Source: Luteococcus sanguinis (GTDB taxonomy: Bacteria; Actinomycetota; Actinomycetes; Propionibacteriales; Propionibacteriaceae). From it: 64,000 nt of DNA. Positions 40,393-48,342 of this stretch are shown here, one piece after another (the first letter of the stretch is position 1; the number at the start of each line of letters is the position of its first letter). Position numbers and translations under genes: made by a program. A model generated the notes under the pieces. That model was not told the DNA's origin. It did not search any database and saw only the letters and a program-made list of their open reading frames with translations. The stretch lies in the NCBI RefSeq assembly GCF_039527675.1, contig NZ_BAAAKI010000003.1:62001-126000 (forward strand), written 5' to 3'.

Positions 40393-42315
40393 TCACACAG
40401 GTGGCGCAACGAACCACGCCGCCTGAAGGGGCCAAAGCTTGAACTGCCCGGTGGTCAGGTCGTAGTGGTCGCCGCTGATCAATTCCTCGGCCACGGCTCC
40501 ACAGTGCGCGCCGACCGTCCCCGCGGGGATCCACACCTCGTCCTCACCGAAGTTGTACATCTGCACCACCGGGCCGAGCGGGTGCTGGCGAAGCACCAGC
40601 AGCACCCGGTGGTCGGGGCTGGGCAGCACCGTCGACTCCACGCTGGCGTGCAGCTGCGGAGTGCGCCGGCGCACGCCGACCAGGTGTCGGATTCCCAGGA
40701 AGACCCAACCTGCGGGCTGGTCCGGCTTTTCGTGGATGTCATCGACCAGTTCCCAGGGCATGGACGGGCGATGCACCCACCGGTTGTCGGCGGCATGGGC
40801 CGGATCGGCAGCGAAACCATCGTCGTTGGGCAGCCCGAGCTCGTCGCCCATGTAGAGCAGCGGCACGCCGCCCCAGCCGAGGATGGCGGCGTGCAGCAGC
40901 AAGATGCGGTCCACGGCGAACGAGATCGCGCCGGGGTCACCGGACTCGACGGCGGTCTCAAGACCCGCCAGTGAGGCGAGCGAGCCGCTGATCCGACGGT
41001 CACCGGTCGCCGGGTTGGCCTGGAAGACCAGACCGCGGGCGAAGCTGCCCGGGAACTCGCCGGAGTAGAAGTCGGACAGGAAGTGCCGGTGGGCATGGCC
41101 GTTGAGGCCGACGGCGGCAGCGTCCTCGTCCATCACCGCCCAACCGATGTCGTCATGGCAGCGCACATAGGTGCCCCAGGTGGTCGAGGTGGGCTTGGCC
41201 GGCAGCCGGCGCAGAGCGGTCTCGGCCAACCTTGCGTCGCGGCTGGCCAGCGAGCTCCAAAGCTGCACCATCAAGGTGTTGTGGTAAGCCATGTCGCTGA
41301 CCTGGCCGGTGTGGCGGCCGGTGCCCAGATAGTGGATCAGGTCGTCAGGGGCGACGATCGCCTCAGCCTTGAAGGCGAGGGCAGGGGCGACGATGCGCGC
41401 GGCGGCGCGAAGTGCCTCGGTCAGGTCGTGAACGGTCGGCAGGTTCTGGCAGGTGGTGCCCAGCTGCTTCCAGATGAACGCTATCGCGTCCAGACGCAGC
41501 ACCTCGACGCCCCGGTTGGCCAGGTCGAGGATGATCGCCAGATACTCGCAGAAGACGTCCGGGTTCGCCCAGTTCACGTCCCACTGATAGGAGTTGAAGG
41601 TCGTCCAGACCCAGCGCTGCAGGGCATCGTCGAAGGTGAAGTTGCCCGGCGCGAAGTCAGGGAAGACCTCCGGCAGGGTGCGCTCGTACTCGTCCGGCTG
41701 GGTGCGGTCGGGGAAAGTGAGGAAGTAGTCGAGGTAGCGCTGCTCGCCGGCGCGGGCCCGGTCGGCCCACTCGTGCTCCTGCGCGACGTGGTTCAGCACC
41801 AGGTCGACCACCAAGGAGATGTGTTCCCCACGCAACGTCCTGGTGAGGTTCTCCAGGTCATCCATCGTGCCGAGGTCGGGGCGGACGCGCGTGTAGTCCG
41901 CCACGGCGTAACCGCCATCGTTCTCACCCTCGCGGGGCATCAGCAGCGGCATCAGGTGCAGGTAGCCGACATTCAGTTCGCGCAGGTGGTCCAGGTGGTC
42001 GGTGATGCCGGCCAGGGTGCCCGCGAAGCGGTCGGTGTAGCAGACATAGCCCACCATCTCGGGGCGCTGCAGCCAGTCGGGGTTGAGCAGGCGCTGCTCG
42101 TCCAGCACGCGCAGGTCTTCGGGGCGGCGTGCCGCGGCAGCGAGCGTCAGCTCGAGCACGCGCTGCAGCGTCTCCTCGAGGCTGCCCGAGTAGGCGGCGG
42201 CGAGGCACTGTTCCAGCGCGGGAGACCAACGGTTCCACCGGAGCCGGAAGGTGGTTGCCTCCGGGCCCGTGCCCAGGGCCTTGGTGATCAGCTGGTCGAG
42301 TTCGTCCTCACGCAT
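40393..42315 (-). CDS. Amylosucrase-type GH13 enzyme
   Basis: Glycoside hydrolase family 13, subfamily 4-like enzyme of 640 residues, the usual length of amylosucrase, which transfers glucose from sucrose to a growing alpha-1,4-glucan. The N-terminal helical domain typical of the subfamily is present. Catalytic residues are visible: nucleophile at about D276 (VLRLDAIAF), acid/base at about E318 (FKAEAIV), and the HDD transition-state stabiliser at about 387-389. LVVDLVLNHVAQEH is conserved region I. Sucrose hydrolase or another alpha-glucosyltransferase cannot be excluded. It stands alone, transcribed leaderless from TAGGCT. No sucrose transporter is adjacent, although a CUT1 sugar ABC system lies 7 kb away. 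Confidence 0.88.
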   Translation of the reverse strand: MREDELDQLITKALGTGPEATTFRLRWNRWSPALEQCLAAAYSGSLEETLQRVLELTLAAAARRPEDLRVLDEQRLLNPDWLQRPEMVGYVCYTDRFAGTLAGITDHLDHLRELNVGYLHLMPLLMPREGENDGGYAVADYTRVRPDLGTMDDLENLTRTLRGEHISLVVDLVLNHVAQEHEWADRARAGEQRYLDYFLTFPDRTQPDEYERTLPEVFPDFAPGNFTFDDALQRWVWTTFNSYQWDVNWANPDVFCEYLAIILDLANRGVEVLRLDAIAFIWKQLGTTCQNLPTVHDLTEALRAAARIVAPALAFKAEAIVAPDDLIHYLGTGRHTGQVSDMAYHNTLMVQLWSSLASRDARLAETALRRLPAKPTSTTWGTYVRCHDDIGWAVMDEDAAAVGLNGHAHRHFLSDFYSGEFPGSFARGLVFQANPATGDRRISGSLASLAGLETAVESGDPGAISFAVDRILLLHAAILGWGGVPLLYMGDELGLPNDDGFAADPAHAADNRWVHRPSMPWELVDDIHEKPDQPAGWVFLGIRHLVGVRRRTPQLHASVESTVLPSPDHRVLLVLRQHPLGPVVQMYNFGEDEVWIPAGTVGAHCGAVAEELISGDHYDLTTGQFKLWPLQAAWFVAPPV

Positions 42316-42321
42316 GGCGGA

Positions 42322-42327
42322 AGCCTA
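42322..42327 (-). promoter_or_regulatory. -10 element of the amylosucrase gene
   Basis: TAGGCT on the minus strand, 6 bases before the ATG at 42315. Confidence 0.5.
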
Positions 42328-42372
42328 GGGGTGATGCTGCGCAGCGTGGTCCGTGTCTGGCATCGCCCTTGT

Positions 42373-42414
42373 ACAGGCATCGTTTCGAACAGGCACCGTT
42401 TCGAACAGGCACCG
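42373..42414 (+). repeat. 16-bp tandem repeat upstream of the orphan small gene
   Basis: Two exact copies of TTTCGAACAGGCACCG (42383-42398, 42399-42414), preceded by a partial, one-mismatch copy. They lie between two divergent promoters, so they may be binding sites for a regulator, or just slippage products. Confidence 0.8.
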
Positions 42415-42428
42415 TCGGAGGCGGGGCC

Positions 42429-42434
42429 TAGCGT
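42429..42434 (+). promoter_or_regulatory. -10 element of the orphan small gene
   Basis: TAGCGT, 7 bases before the ATG at 42442, directly downstream of the 16-bp repeats. Confidence 0.4.
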
Positions 42435-42441
42435 CGGGGGC

Positions 42442-42720
42442 ATGTCGAGCAGAGTCCGATCAGAGCTGGGGGCCTTGGGCCAGCGCGCCGACGCCACTCG
42501 CGGGGCAGGGCGTCACGTCGAGGTCGACGTCGACGCCGAAGAGCCGTGCGCGGGGGTGTTGGTCGCTTGGCAACGCGGTGCGGTGGGCTGGCTGGCACAC
42601 GTGGCGTGGGTGTGCGACGGCCAACTCGTGGTCGGGCTGCTCGACGCGGGCCGGGTCCGGCCTCTCTCGACTCCCGCAGGCGGGCCGCCCGGCGGGGACG
42701 GGGAAGTTGTGCGGGCATGA
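42442..42720 (+). CDS. Hypothetical protein, 92 residues
   Basis: Not recognised. The protein starts MSSRVRSELGALGQRADATR, then has a central stretch of beta-like character (VLVAWQRGAVGWLAHVAWVCDGQLVVGLLDAG) and a Gly/Pro-rich end. One conserved-looking CAGVLVAW segment could be a small barrel. Support for a real gene is the -10 hexamer at the leaderless distance and GC-biased third positions; there is no homolog I can name. lepA follows 78 bases later. Confidence 0.5.
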   Translation: MSSRVRSELGALGQRADATRGAGRHVEVDVDAEEPCAGVLVAWQRGAVGWLAHVAWVCDGQLVVGLLDAGRVRPLSTPAGGPPGGDGEVVRA

Positions 42721-42798
42721 GAAGATGTGTCGTCCCATCGGGACCACCACCGCAGCAGCCTCGCCGCGAACACCTGCACCACGACGAACAGGAGTGCC

Positions 42799-44649
42799 TT
42801 GAGCGCGCCACAGCCGGGTTCGACCGCACCTGGGATCATCCGCAACTTCTGCATCATCGCCCACATCGACCACGGCAAGTCGACGTTGGCCGATCGGATG
42901 CTGCAGCTGACCGAGGTCGTGGACCCCCGCGCGATGCGCGCCCAGTACCTCGACCGGATGGACATCGAGCGCGAGCGCGGCATCACCATCAAGTCGCAGG
43001 CCGTTCGCATGCCGTGGACGGTGGACGGCGAGGTGCACGTGCTCAACATGATCGACACCCCTGGCCACGTCGACTTCACCTACGAGGTCTCCCGTTCGTT
43101 GGCCGCCTGCGAGGGTGCCGTGCTGCTGGTCGACGCCGCCCAGGGCATCGAGGCCCAGACGCTGGCGAACCTCTACCTGGCCATGGAGAACGACCTCACG
43201 ATCATCCCCGTGCTGAACAAGATCGACCTGCCCGGGGCGCAGCCCGAGAAGTACGCGGCCGAGCTGGCCGGCCTGGTCGGCTGCGACCCCGAGGACGTGC
43301 TCCGGGTCTCGGCGAAGACCGGCGAGGGCGTCCCCGGACTGCTGGACCAGATCGTCGCGCAGATCCCCGCCCCCGTCGGTGATGCCACCGCCCCGGCCCG
43401 CGCGCTGATCTTCGACTCGGTCTATGACACCTACCGCGGCGTGGTCACCTACATCCGCGTCGTCGACGGGGAGATCAACCACCGCGAGAAGATCCTCATG
43501 ATGAGCACCCGGGCCACCCACGAGGTGCTCGAGGTGGGCGTCATCAGCCCCGAGCCGATCCGCTCCGGCGCGCTGGGCGTCGGCGAGGTCGGCTACCTGA
43601 TCACGGGTGTGAAGGACGTCCGCCAGTCCCGCGTGGGCGACACGGTGACAACGTCCCTTCGACCTGCCCAGCAGGACCTGGGTGGTTATCGCCACCCGAA
43701 CCCGATGGTCTTCGCGGGCCTGTACCCGATCGACGGCAATGACTTCCCCGAACTGCGCGAGGCGCTGGAGAAGCTCCAGCTCAACGACGCCGCGCTGACC
43801 TATGAGCCCGAGACCTCCGGCGCCCTGGGCTTCGGCTTCCGCGTCGGCTTCCTCGGGCTGCTGCACATGGAGATCGTCCGCGAGCGCCTGGAGCGCGAGT
43901 TCAACCTGGACCTCATCTCCACCGCGCCCAACGTGGTCTACCGGGTCGTGATGGACGACGGCAAGGAGTTCATCGTCACCAACCCGTCCGAGTTCCCCGA
44001 GGGCAAGGTCGACAAGGTCTACGAGCCGGTCGCGAAGGCGACGATCCTGACGCCGACCGAGTACATCGGCACGATCATGGAGCTCTGCCAGACCAAGCGA
44101 GGCATCCAGACCGGGATGGACTACCTGTCCGAGGACCGCGTCGAGATCCGCTACGTGCTGCCGATGGGCGAGATCGTCTTCGACTTCTTCGACGCCCTGA
44201 AGAGCCGCACGAAGGGCTATGCCTCCCTCGACTACGACGTCGCCGGCGAGGAGGCTGCCGACCTGGTCAAGGTCGACATCCTGCTGCACGGCGAGCCGGT
44301 CGACGCCTTCAGCGCGATCGTGCACAAGGACAAGGCCTATGCGTACGGCGTCGCGATGGCCGCGAAGCTGCGTGAGCTGATCCCGCGCCAGCAGTTCGAG
44401 GTGCCCATCCAGGCCGCCATCGGCTCCCGGGTGATCGCCCGCGAGACCATCCGTGCCATCCGCAAGGACGTGCTGGCGAAGTGCTACGGCGGCGACATCA
44501 GCCGCAAGCGCAAGCTGCTGGAGAAGCAGAAGGAGGGCAAGAAGCGCATGAAGATGGTCGGACGCGTGGAGGTGCCCCAGGAGGCCTTCGTGGCCGCGCT
44601 GCAGACCGGTGAGGGCGGCAAGGACAAGGAGGGCAAGGGCGGCAAGTAG
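42799..44649 (+). CDS. lepA: Elongation factor 4 (LepA), ribosome back-translocase
   Basis: Translational GTPase that remodels stalled or misassembled ribosomes. It has 616 residues from the proposed TTG start. The P-loop is AHIDHGKST (near 22-30), ERGITIKSQ is switch I, DTPGHVDF is G3 and NKID is G4. The C-terminal LepA-specific domain (GSRVIARETIRAIRKDVLAKCYGGD) is intact, followed by a Lys/Gly-rich tail. The TTG at 42799 is chosen because AGGAG lies 4 bases upstream and MSAPQPGS is the normal N-terminus; an upstream GTG at 42727 would add 24 unconserved residues. Confidence 0.95.
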   Translation: MSAPQPGSTAPGIIRNFCIIAHIDHGKSTLADRMLQLTEVVDPRAMRAQYLDRMDIERERGITIKSQAVRMPWTVDGEVHVLNMIDTPGHVDFTYEVSRSLAACEGAVLLVDAAQGIEAQTLANLYLAMENDLTIIPVLNKIDLPGAQPEKYAAELAGLVGCDPEDVLRVSAKTGEGVPGLLDQIVAQIPAPVGDATAPARALIFDSVYDTYRGVVTYIRVVDGEINHREKILMMSTRATHEVLEVGVISPEPIRSGALGVGEVGYLITGVKDVRQSRVGDTVTTSLRPAQQDLGGYRHPNPMVFAGLYPIDGNDFPELREALEKLQLNDAALTYEPETSGALGFGFRVGFLGLLHMEIVRERLEREFNLDLISTAPNVVYRVVMDDGKEFIVTNPSEFPEGKVDKVYEPVAKATILTPTEYIGTIMELCQTKRGIQTGMDYLSEDRVEIRYVLPMGEIVFDFFDALKSRTKGYASLDYDVAGEEAADLVKVDILLHGEPVDAFSAIVHKDKAYAYGVAMAAKLRELIPRQQFEVPIQAAIGSRVIARETIRAIRKDVLAKCYGGDISRKRKLLEKQKEGKKRMKMVGRVEVPQEAFVAALQTGEGGKDKEGKGGK

Positions 44650-44769
44650 CCCTGTGCTCTCAGCGCAGACGAGCGGACGCACGCGCGCTGACGGTACGCT
44701 CGGGGAACCGGCGGCCAAGCCACTCCCCAGGCGGTCTGTCGGCGCCCACCCACCAGGAGGCCGCCCGCG

Positions 44770-45876
44770 ATGATCCGTTTCACCGACGTCACGAAGGTCT
44801 ACCCGGACGGCACGACCGCCGTCGGGGGCCTCGATCTGACGGCGCCCACCGGCCAGATCACGGTCTTCGTCGGCCCCTCGGGCTGCGGCAAGACCACCTC
44901 GCTGCGCATGGTGAACCGGATGATCGAGCCCACCAGCGGCACCATCGAGGTGGACGGCGTGGACACCGCCACGATGGACGCCAGCCAGTTGCGCCGGGGC
45001 ATCGGCTACGTGATCCAGAGCGGGGGACTGTTCCCGCACCGCACCATCCTCGACAACATCACCACGGTCCCGCGGCTGCTCGGCGTCGGGAAGGCGCCCG
45101 CGCGATCGCACGCGATGGAGCTGATGGAACGCGTCGGCCTCGACCCCAAGCTCGCGCGACGCTACCCCTCGCAGTTGTCGGGTGGCCAGCAGCAGCGCGT
45201 CGGCGTGGCCCGTGCGCTGGCCGCGGACCCGCCCGTGATGTTGATGGACGAGCCCTTCAGCGCCGTCGACCCACAGGTGCGCGAGCAGTTGCAGGATGAG
45301 TTCCTGCGGCTGCAGGCGGACATCGGCAAGACGATCCTGTTCGTCACCCACGACATCGACGAGGCGGTCAAGCTCGGTGACCAGGTGGCCGTGCTGCGCG
45401 TTGGTGGAACCGTCTCCCAGATCGGCCCGCCGCACAAACTGCTCACCGACCCGGTGGACGACTTCGTCGCCGACTTCATCGGCCGCGACCGCGGTTACCG
45501 CGGGCTCGCCTTCGCCCACGTCCCCGACCTTCCCATCAATCCCGAACCGACGGTGCTGCTCGACTCCGACGCCGAGACCGCACGCCGCGTCGCCGGGAAC
45601 CAGAAGTGGCTGCTCGTGGTCGACGAGGACAACCGTCCGATGGGCTGGACGGAACCCGCGACCGCGCCCGGGACGATCACCCGCACGCACCTGCACCGAG
45701 GCGGGACGGTTGCCCGTCGCGGCGGCTCCCTGCGCTCGGCGCTGGACGCTGCCCTGTCGTCCCCCAGCCGCCGCGGCGTGGTCGTCGACGAAGAGGGTGC
45801 CCTGCTGGGCACCGTGCTGGCCCACGAGGTGCTTGACCAGATCGAGCGGACCCCGGCGGAGGGGGCCAGCGCATGA
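44770..45876 (+). CDS. Osmoprotectant/betaine ABC transporter ATP-binding protein
   Basis: ATPase of a glycine betaine/carnitine/choline-type importer (OpuCA/ProV family), 368 residues. Walker A is GPSGCGKTT at about 35-43, the signature LSGGQQQR is near 140, and Walker B is VMLMDEP near 158. The C-terminal 120 residues form a CBS-like regulatory region that can sense ionic strength in relatives, although it looks divergent here. The ATG follows an AGGAGG placed 10 bases upstream; TACGCT at 44695-44700 may be its -10. The first of four genes; its stop overlaps the first permease (ATGA). Confidence 0.92.
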   Translation: MIRFTDVTKVYPDGTTAVGGLDLTAPTGQITVFVGPSGCGKTTSLRMVNRMIEPTSGTIEVDGVDTATMDASQLRRGIGYVIQSGGLFPHRTILDNITTVPRLLGVGKAPARSHAMELMERVGLDPKLARRYPSQLSGGQQQRVGVARALAADPPVMLMDEPFSAVDPQVREQLQDEFLRLQADIGKTILFVTHDIDEAVKLGDQVAVLRVGGTVSQIGPPHKLLTDPVDDFVADFIGRDRGYRGLAFAHVPDLPINPEPTVLLDSDAETARRVAGNQKWLLVVDEDNRPMGWTEPATAPGTITRTHLHRGGTVARRGGSLRSALDAALSSPSRRGVVVDEEGALLGTVLAHEVLDQIERTPAEGASA

Positions 45877-46529
45877 ACTGGTTCCTCGACCATGTGCCGC
45901 AGGTGGCCGAGCTGATGGGCAACCATGCCCGGCTCGCCGCGCTGCCGTTGGTGTTCGGGCTGTTGCTGGCGCTGCCGCTGGGCTGGCTGGCCCGTCGCGT
46001 CCCGGCGCTGTACACCCCGCTGGTCGCGCTGGCAGGCCTGCTCTACACGATCCCCAGCCTGGCGTTGTTCATCCTGATGCCCCTGGTGCTCGGCACGGGC
46101 ATCCTCGACCCCACCAATGTCGTGGTCGCCCTGACGCTGTACACGGTGGCCTTGCTGGTGCGAACCGTCGCGGACGGGCTGGGTTCGGTGCCCGAGGAGG
46201 TCGCCCAAGCCGCCTCCGCCATGGGCATCGGACGGGTGCGTCGCCTGTTCACCGTCGAGTTGCCGCTCGCGGTTCCGGTGATCTCGGCCGGGCTGAGGGT
46301 GGCGGCGGTCAGCAATGTCTCCATCGTCTCGATCGCCGCCCTGATCGGGGTCCCGCAGCTCGGTTCGCTGTTCACCGACGGGTTCGCCCGCAACTTCCCG
46401 ACCGAGATCGTCGTCGGCATCATCGCCTGCATCGTCCTCGCGCTGGTCTTCGACCTCGTCATCATCGCCGTGACCCGCCTGCTCACACCATGGGAGCGCG
46501 CCACGCGTGCGGTCAGGGGTGCCGCATGA
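45873..46529 (+). CDS. Osmoprotectant ABC transporter permease 1
   Basis: Membrane component of the betaine-type importer, 218 residues, with five or six hydrophobic segments and the binding-protein-dependent permease motif VPEEVAQAASAMGIGRVRRLF (EAA loop) near 108-128. The ATG overlaps the ATPase stop and its own stop overlaps the next permease (ATGA), so stoichiometry is likely fixed by coupling. Confidence 0.91.
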   Translation: MNWFLDHVPQVAELMGNHARLAALPLVFGLLLALPLGWLARRVPALYTPLVALAGLLYTIPSLALFILMPLVLGTGILDPTNVVVALTLYTVALLVRTVADGLGSVPEEVAQAASAMGIGRVRRLFTVELPLAVPVISAGLRVAAVSNVSIVSIAALIGVPQLGSLFTDGFARNFPTEIVVGIIACIVLALVFDLVIIAVTRLLTPWERATRAVRGAA

Positions 46530-47239
46530 ACAAGATCTGGGCCTGGCTCACCGACCCCGCCAACTGGCGAGGTGACGACGGAGCGCTCGCGCTCATCTGG
46601 CAACACCTCGGGTACAGCGCGCTCGCGCTGCTGATCGCCTGCCTGATCGGAATCCCCCTGGGGCTGTTCATCGGCCACACCGGCCGCGGACGAGTCCTGG
46701 TGGTCAACCTGGTCAATGGCATGCGCTCGGTTCCCACCCTCGGCCTGCTCTACGTCGCGGTGCTGGTGGTCGGTCCGCGGATCGGGGGCGACAACGCCTT
46801 CCTCGTCCCGGCCATCTTCGTGCTCGTCCTGCTCGCCGTCCCGCCCGTGCTGGCCGGCGCCTACTCGGGCGTGGACTCCACTCCGCCCGGGGCCCGGGAC
46901 GCGGCCAAGGGGATGGGCATGACACCCGGCCAGGTGTTGCGACAGGTGGAACTGCCGTGCGCCCTGCCGCTGCTGTTCAGCGGCATCCGCTCGGCCGCGC
47001 TCCAGGTGGTCGCCACCGCGACGCTGGCGGCCTTCGTCAGCCTCGGCGGCCTGGGACGGCTGCTGCAGTTCGGCCAGGCCAACCAGGACTACGGGATGAT
47101 GGGCGCCGGTGCCGTACTGGTCGGACTGCTGGCGCTGGCCGTGGACGGACTCTTCGCGCTCGTCCAGCGCAGCGTCGTCTCACCCGGCCTGAGCGGACGA
47201 CGCGTCCGCAGCCGGGCGCTCCCGGAACCACAGTCCTGA
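46526..47239 (+). CDS. Osmoprotectant ABC transporter permease 2
   Basis: Second permease, 237 residues, paralogous to the previous one, with GIPLGLFIGHTGRG near the first loop, the SVPTLGLLYVAVLV segment, and the EAA-like loop PGARDAAKGMGMTPGQVLRQ. The ATG at 46526 overlaps the previous stop. The binding-protein gene follows after 69 bases with its own Shine-Dalgarno (AAGGAG), allowing higher expression of that component. Confidence 0.91.
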   Translation: MNKIWAWLTDPANWRGDDGALALIWQHLGYSALALLIACLIGIPLGLFIGHTGRGRVLVVNLVNGMRSVPTLGLLYVAVLVVGPRIGGDNAFLVPAIFVLVLLAVPPVLAGAYSGVDSTPPGARDAAKGMGMTPGQVLRQVELPCALPLLFSGIRSAALQVVATATLAAFVSLGGLGRLLQFGQANQDYGMMGAGAVLVGLLALAVDGLFALVQRSVVSPGLSGRRVRSRALPEPQS

Positions 47240-47308
47240 CCTCGAAACCCCGAAGCCTCCAAACCCGGACCCCTCGAATCCCGTGACCAACCCACGAAGG
47301 AGAAGAAG

Positions 47309-48241
47309 ATGAAGCGCAGGACCCTGCTGGGCGCCGGCACCGGACTCGCCGCCCTCACCACGCTGGCCGCATGCGGCGGGTCGTCCGATCCGCTGGCCAC
47401 CGCTGACTCGACCGCAACGGCCGGTGGCAGCGCCGCCGGTGACTCGATCGTGGTCGGCTCGGCGAACTTCCCCGAGAGCGAGCTGCTGGCCGACATCTAC
47501 GCCGGCGCGCTGAAGGCCAAGGGCGTCGCCGTCACCACCAAGCTCAACATCGCCAGCCGCGAGACCTACATCCCGGCGCTGCAGAAGGGCGAGATCAACC
47601 TCGTCCCCGAGTACACCGGCAACCTGGCCCGCTACCTCGACAAGTCCGCCGACATCAGCGATTCCGACAAGGCGCTGGCCTCCCTGAAGAAGGCGCTGCC
47701 AGACACGTTGACCGCGCTGACCCCCTCGGCCGCCGAGGACAAGGACTCGATGGTCGTCACCCGTGCCACCGCCGACAAGTACTCCCTGAAGGCGATCGGT
47801 GACCTGTCGGCGCATGCCGCCGAGCTGGTGCTGGGCGCCCCGCCGGAGTTCAAGACGCGAGTGGACGGGGTGGACGGCCTCAAGCGTGTCTACGGCCTCA
47901 CCTTCAAGCAGTTCAAGGCGCTGGATGCCGCCGGGCCGCTGAGCGTCCAGGCGCTCAAGAACGGCCAGGTGCAGGTGGCGAACCTGTTCTCCACCGACCC
48001 GAACGTGGCCGCCAACGACTTCGTCGTGCTGGACGACCCGAAGTTCCTGTTCGGCGCGCAGAACATCGTCCCCGTGGTGACCAAGGCGAAGGCCAGCGAG
48101 GCCGTGACCGCGGCCCTGGACGCCGTCTCGGCCAAGCTGACCACCGAGGTCGTCACCGACCTGGTGAAGAAGGTGGTCATCGACAAGGAGGACGCGGCCG
48201 ACGTCGCCGATGCCTGGCTGAAGGACAACCAGCTCGCCTGA
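47309..48241 (+). CDS. Osmoprotectant ABC transporter substrate-binding lipoprotein
   Basis: Extracellular receptor of the betaine-type importer, OpuAC/ProX (quaternary-amine) family, 310 residues. The signal peptide has RRTLL near the N-terminus and a lipobox TLAAC with the lipidated Cys at about 22. Binding-fold motifs include VVGSANFPESELLADIYAGA and INLVPEYTGNLARYL (EYTG is typical of OpuCC/OsmX). It completes the four-gene operon; the whole system probably imports compatible solutes under osmotic stress. Confidence 0.92.
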   Translation: MKRRTLLGAGTGLAALTTLAACGGSSDPLATADSTATAGGSAAGDSIVVGSANFPESELLADIYAGALKAKGVAVTTKLNIASRETYIPALQKGEINLVPEYTGNLARYLDKSADISDSDKALASLKKALPDTLTALTPSAAEDKDSMVVTRATADKYSLKAIGDLSAHAAELVLGAPPEFKTRVDGVDGLKRVYGLTFKQFKALDAAGPLSVQALKNGQVQVANLFSTDPNVAANDFVVLDDPKFLFGAQNIVPVVTKAKASEAVTAALDAVSAKLTTEVVTDLVKKVVIDKEDAADVADAWLKDNQLA

Positions 48242-48342
48242 TGCCGCTTTCCTTTGCGGTTCGAGCTTTGCGGGGCCCGCACCTTTGCTAGTTTTCCGGG
48301 ATCGGCCACAACTGGTCGTCGAACCTCCGGGAAGAAGCAACG

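Noticed and set aside
42383..42414. Possible LexA/SOS box in the TTTCGAAC repeats
   Set aside because: The actinobacterial box is CGAAC-N4-GTTCG. Here the spacing between CGAAC and GTTTCG is 7 and the second half has an extra T.
42373..42414. CRISPR-like repeats
   Set aside because: Units are 16 bases, directly tandem without spacers, and there are no cas genes.
44695..44769. GGGGAACCGG stretch upstream of the osmoprotectant operon, reminiscent of the ydaO c-di-AMP riboswitch
   Set aside because: Only one core string matches. The other conserved segments, such as a GGGTGAATC-type block, are missing and the space is only 120 bases.
45296..46525. Upstream extension of the second osmoprotectant permease
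   Set aside because: It would run through two well-defined genes in the wrong frame. The ATG at 46526 overlaps the previous stop.
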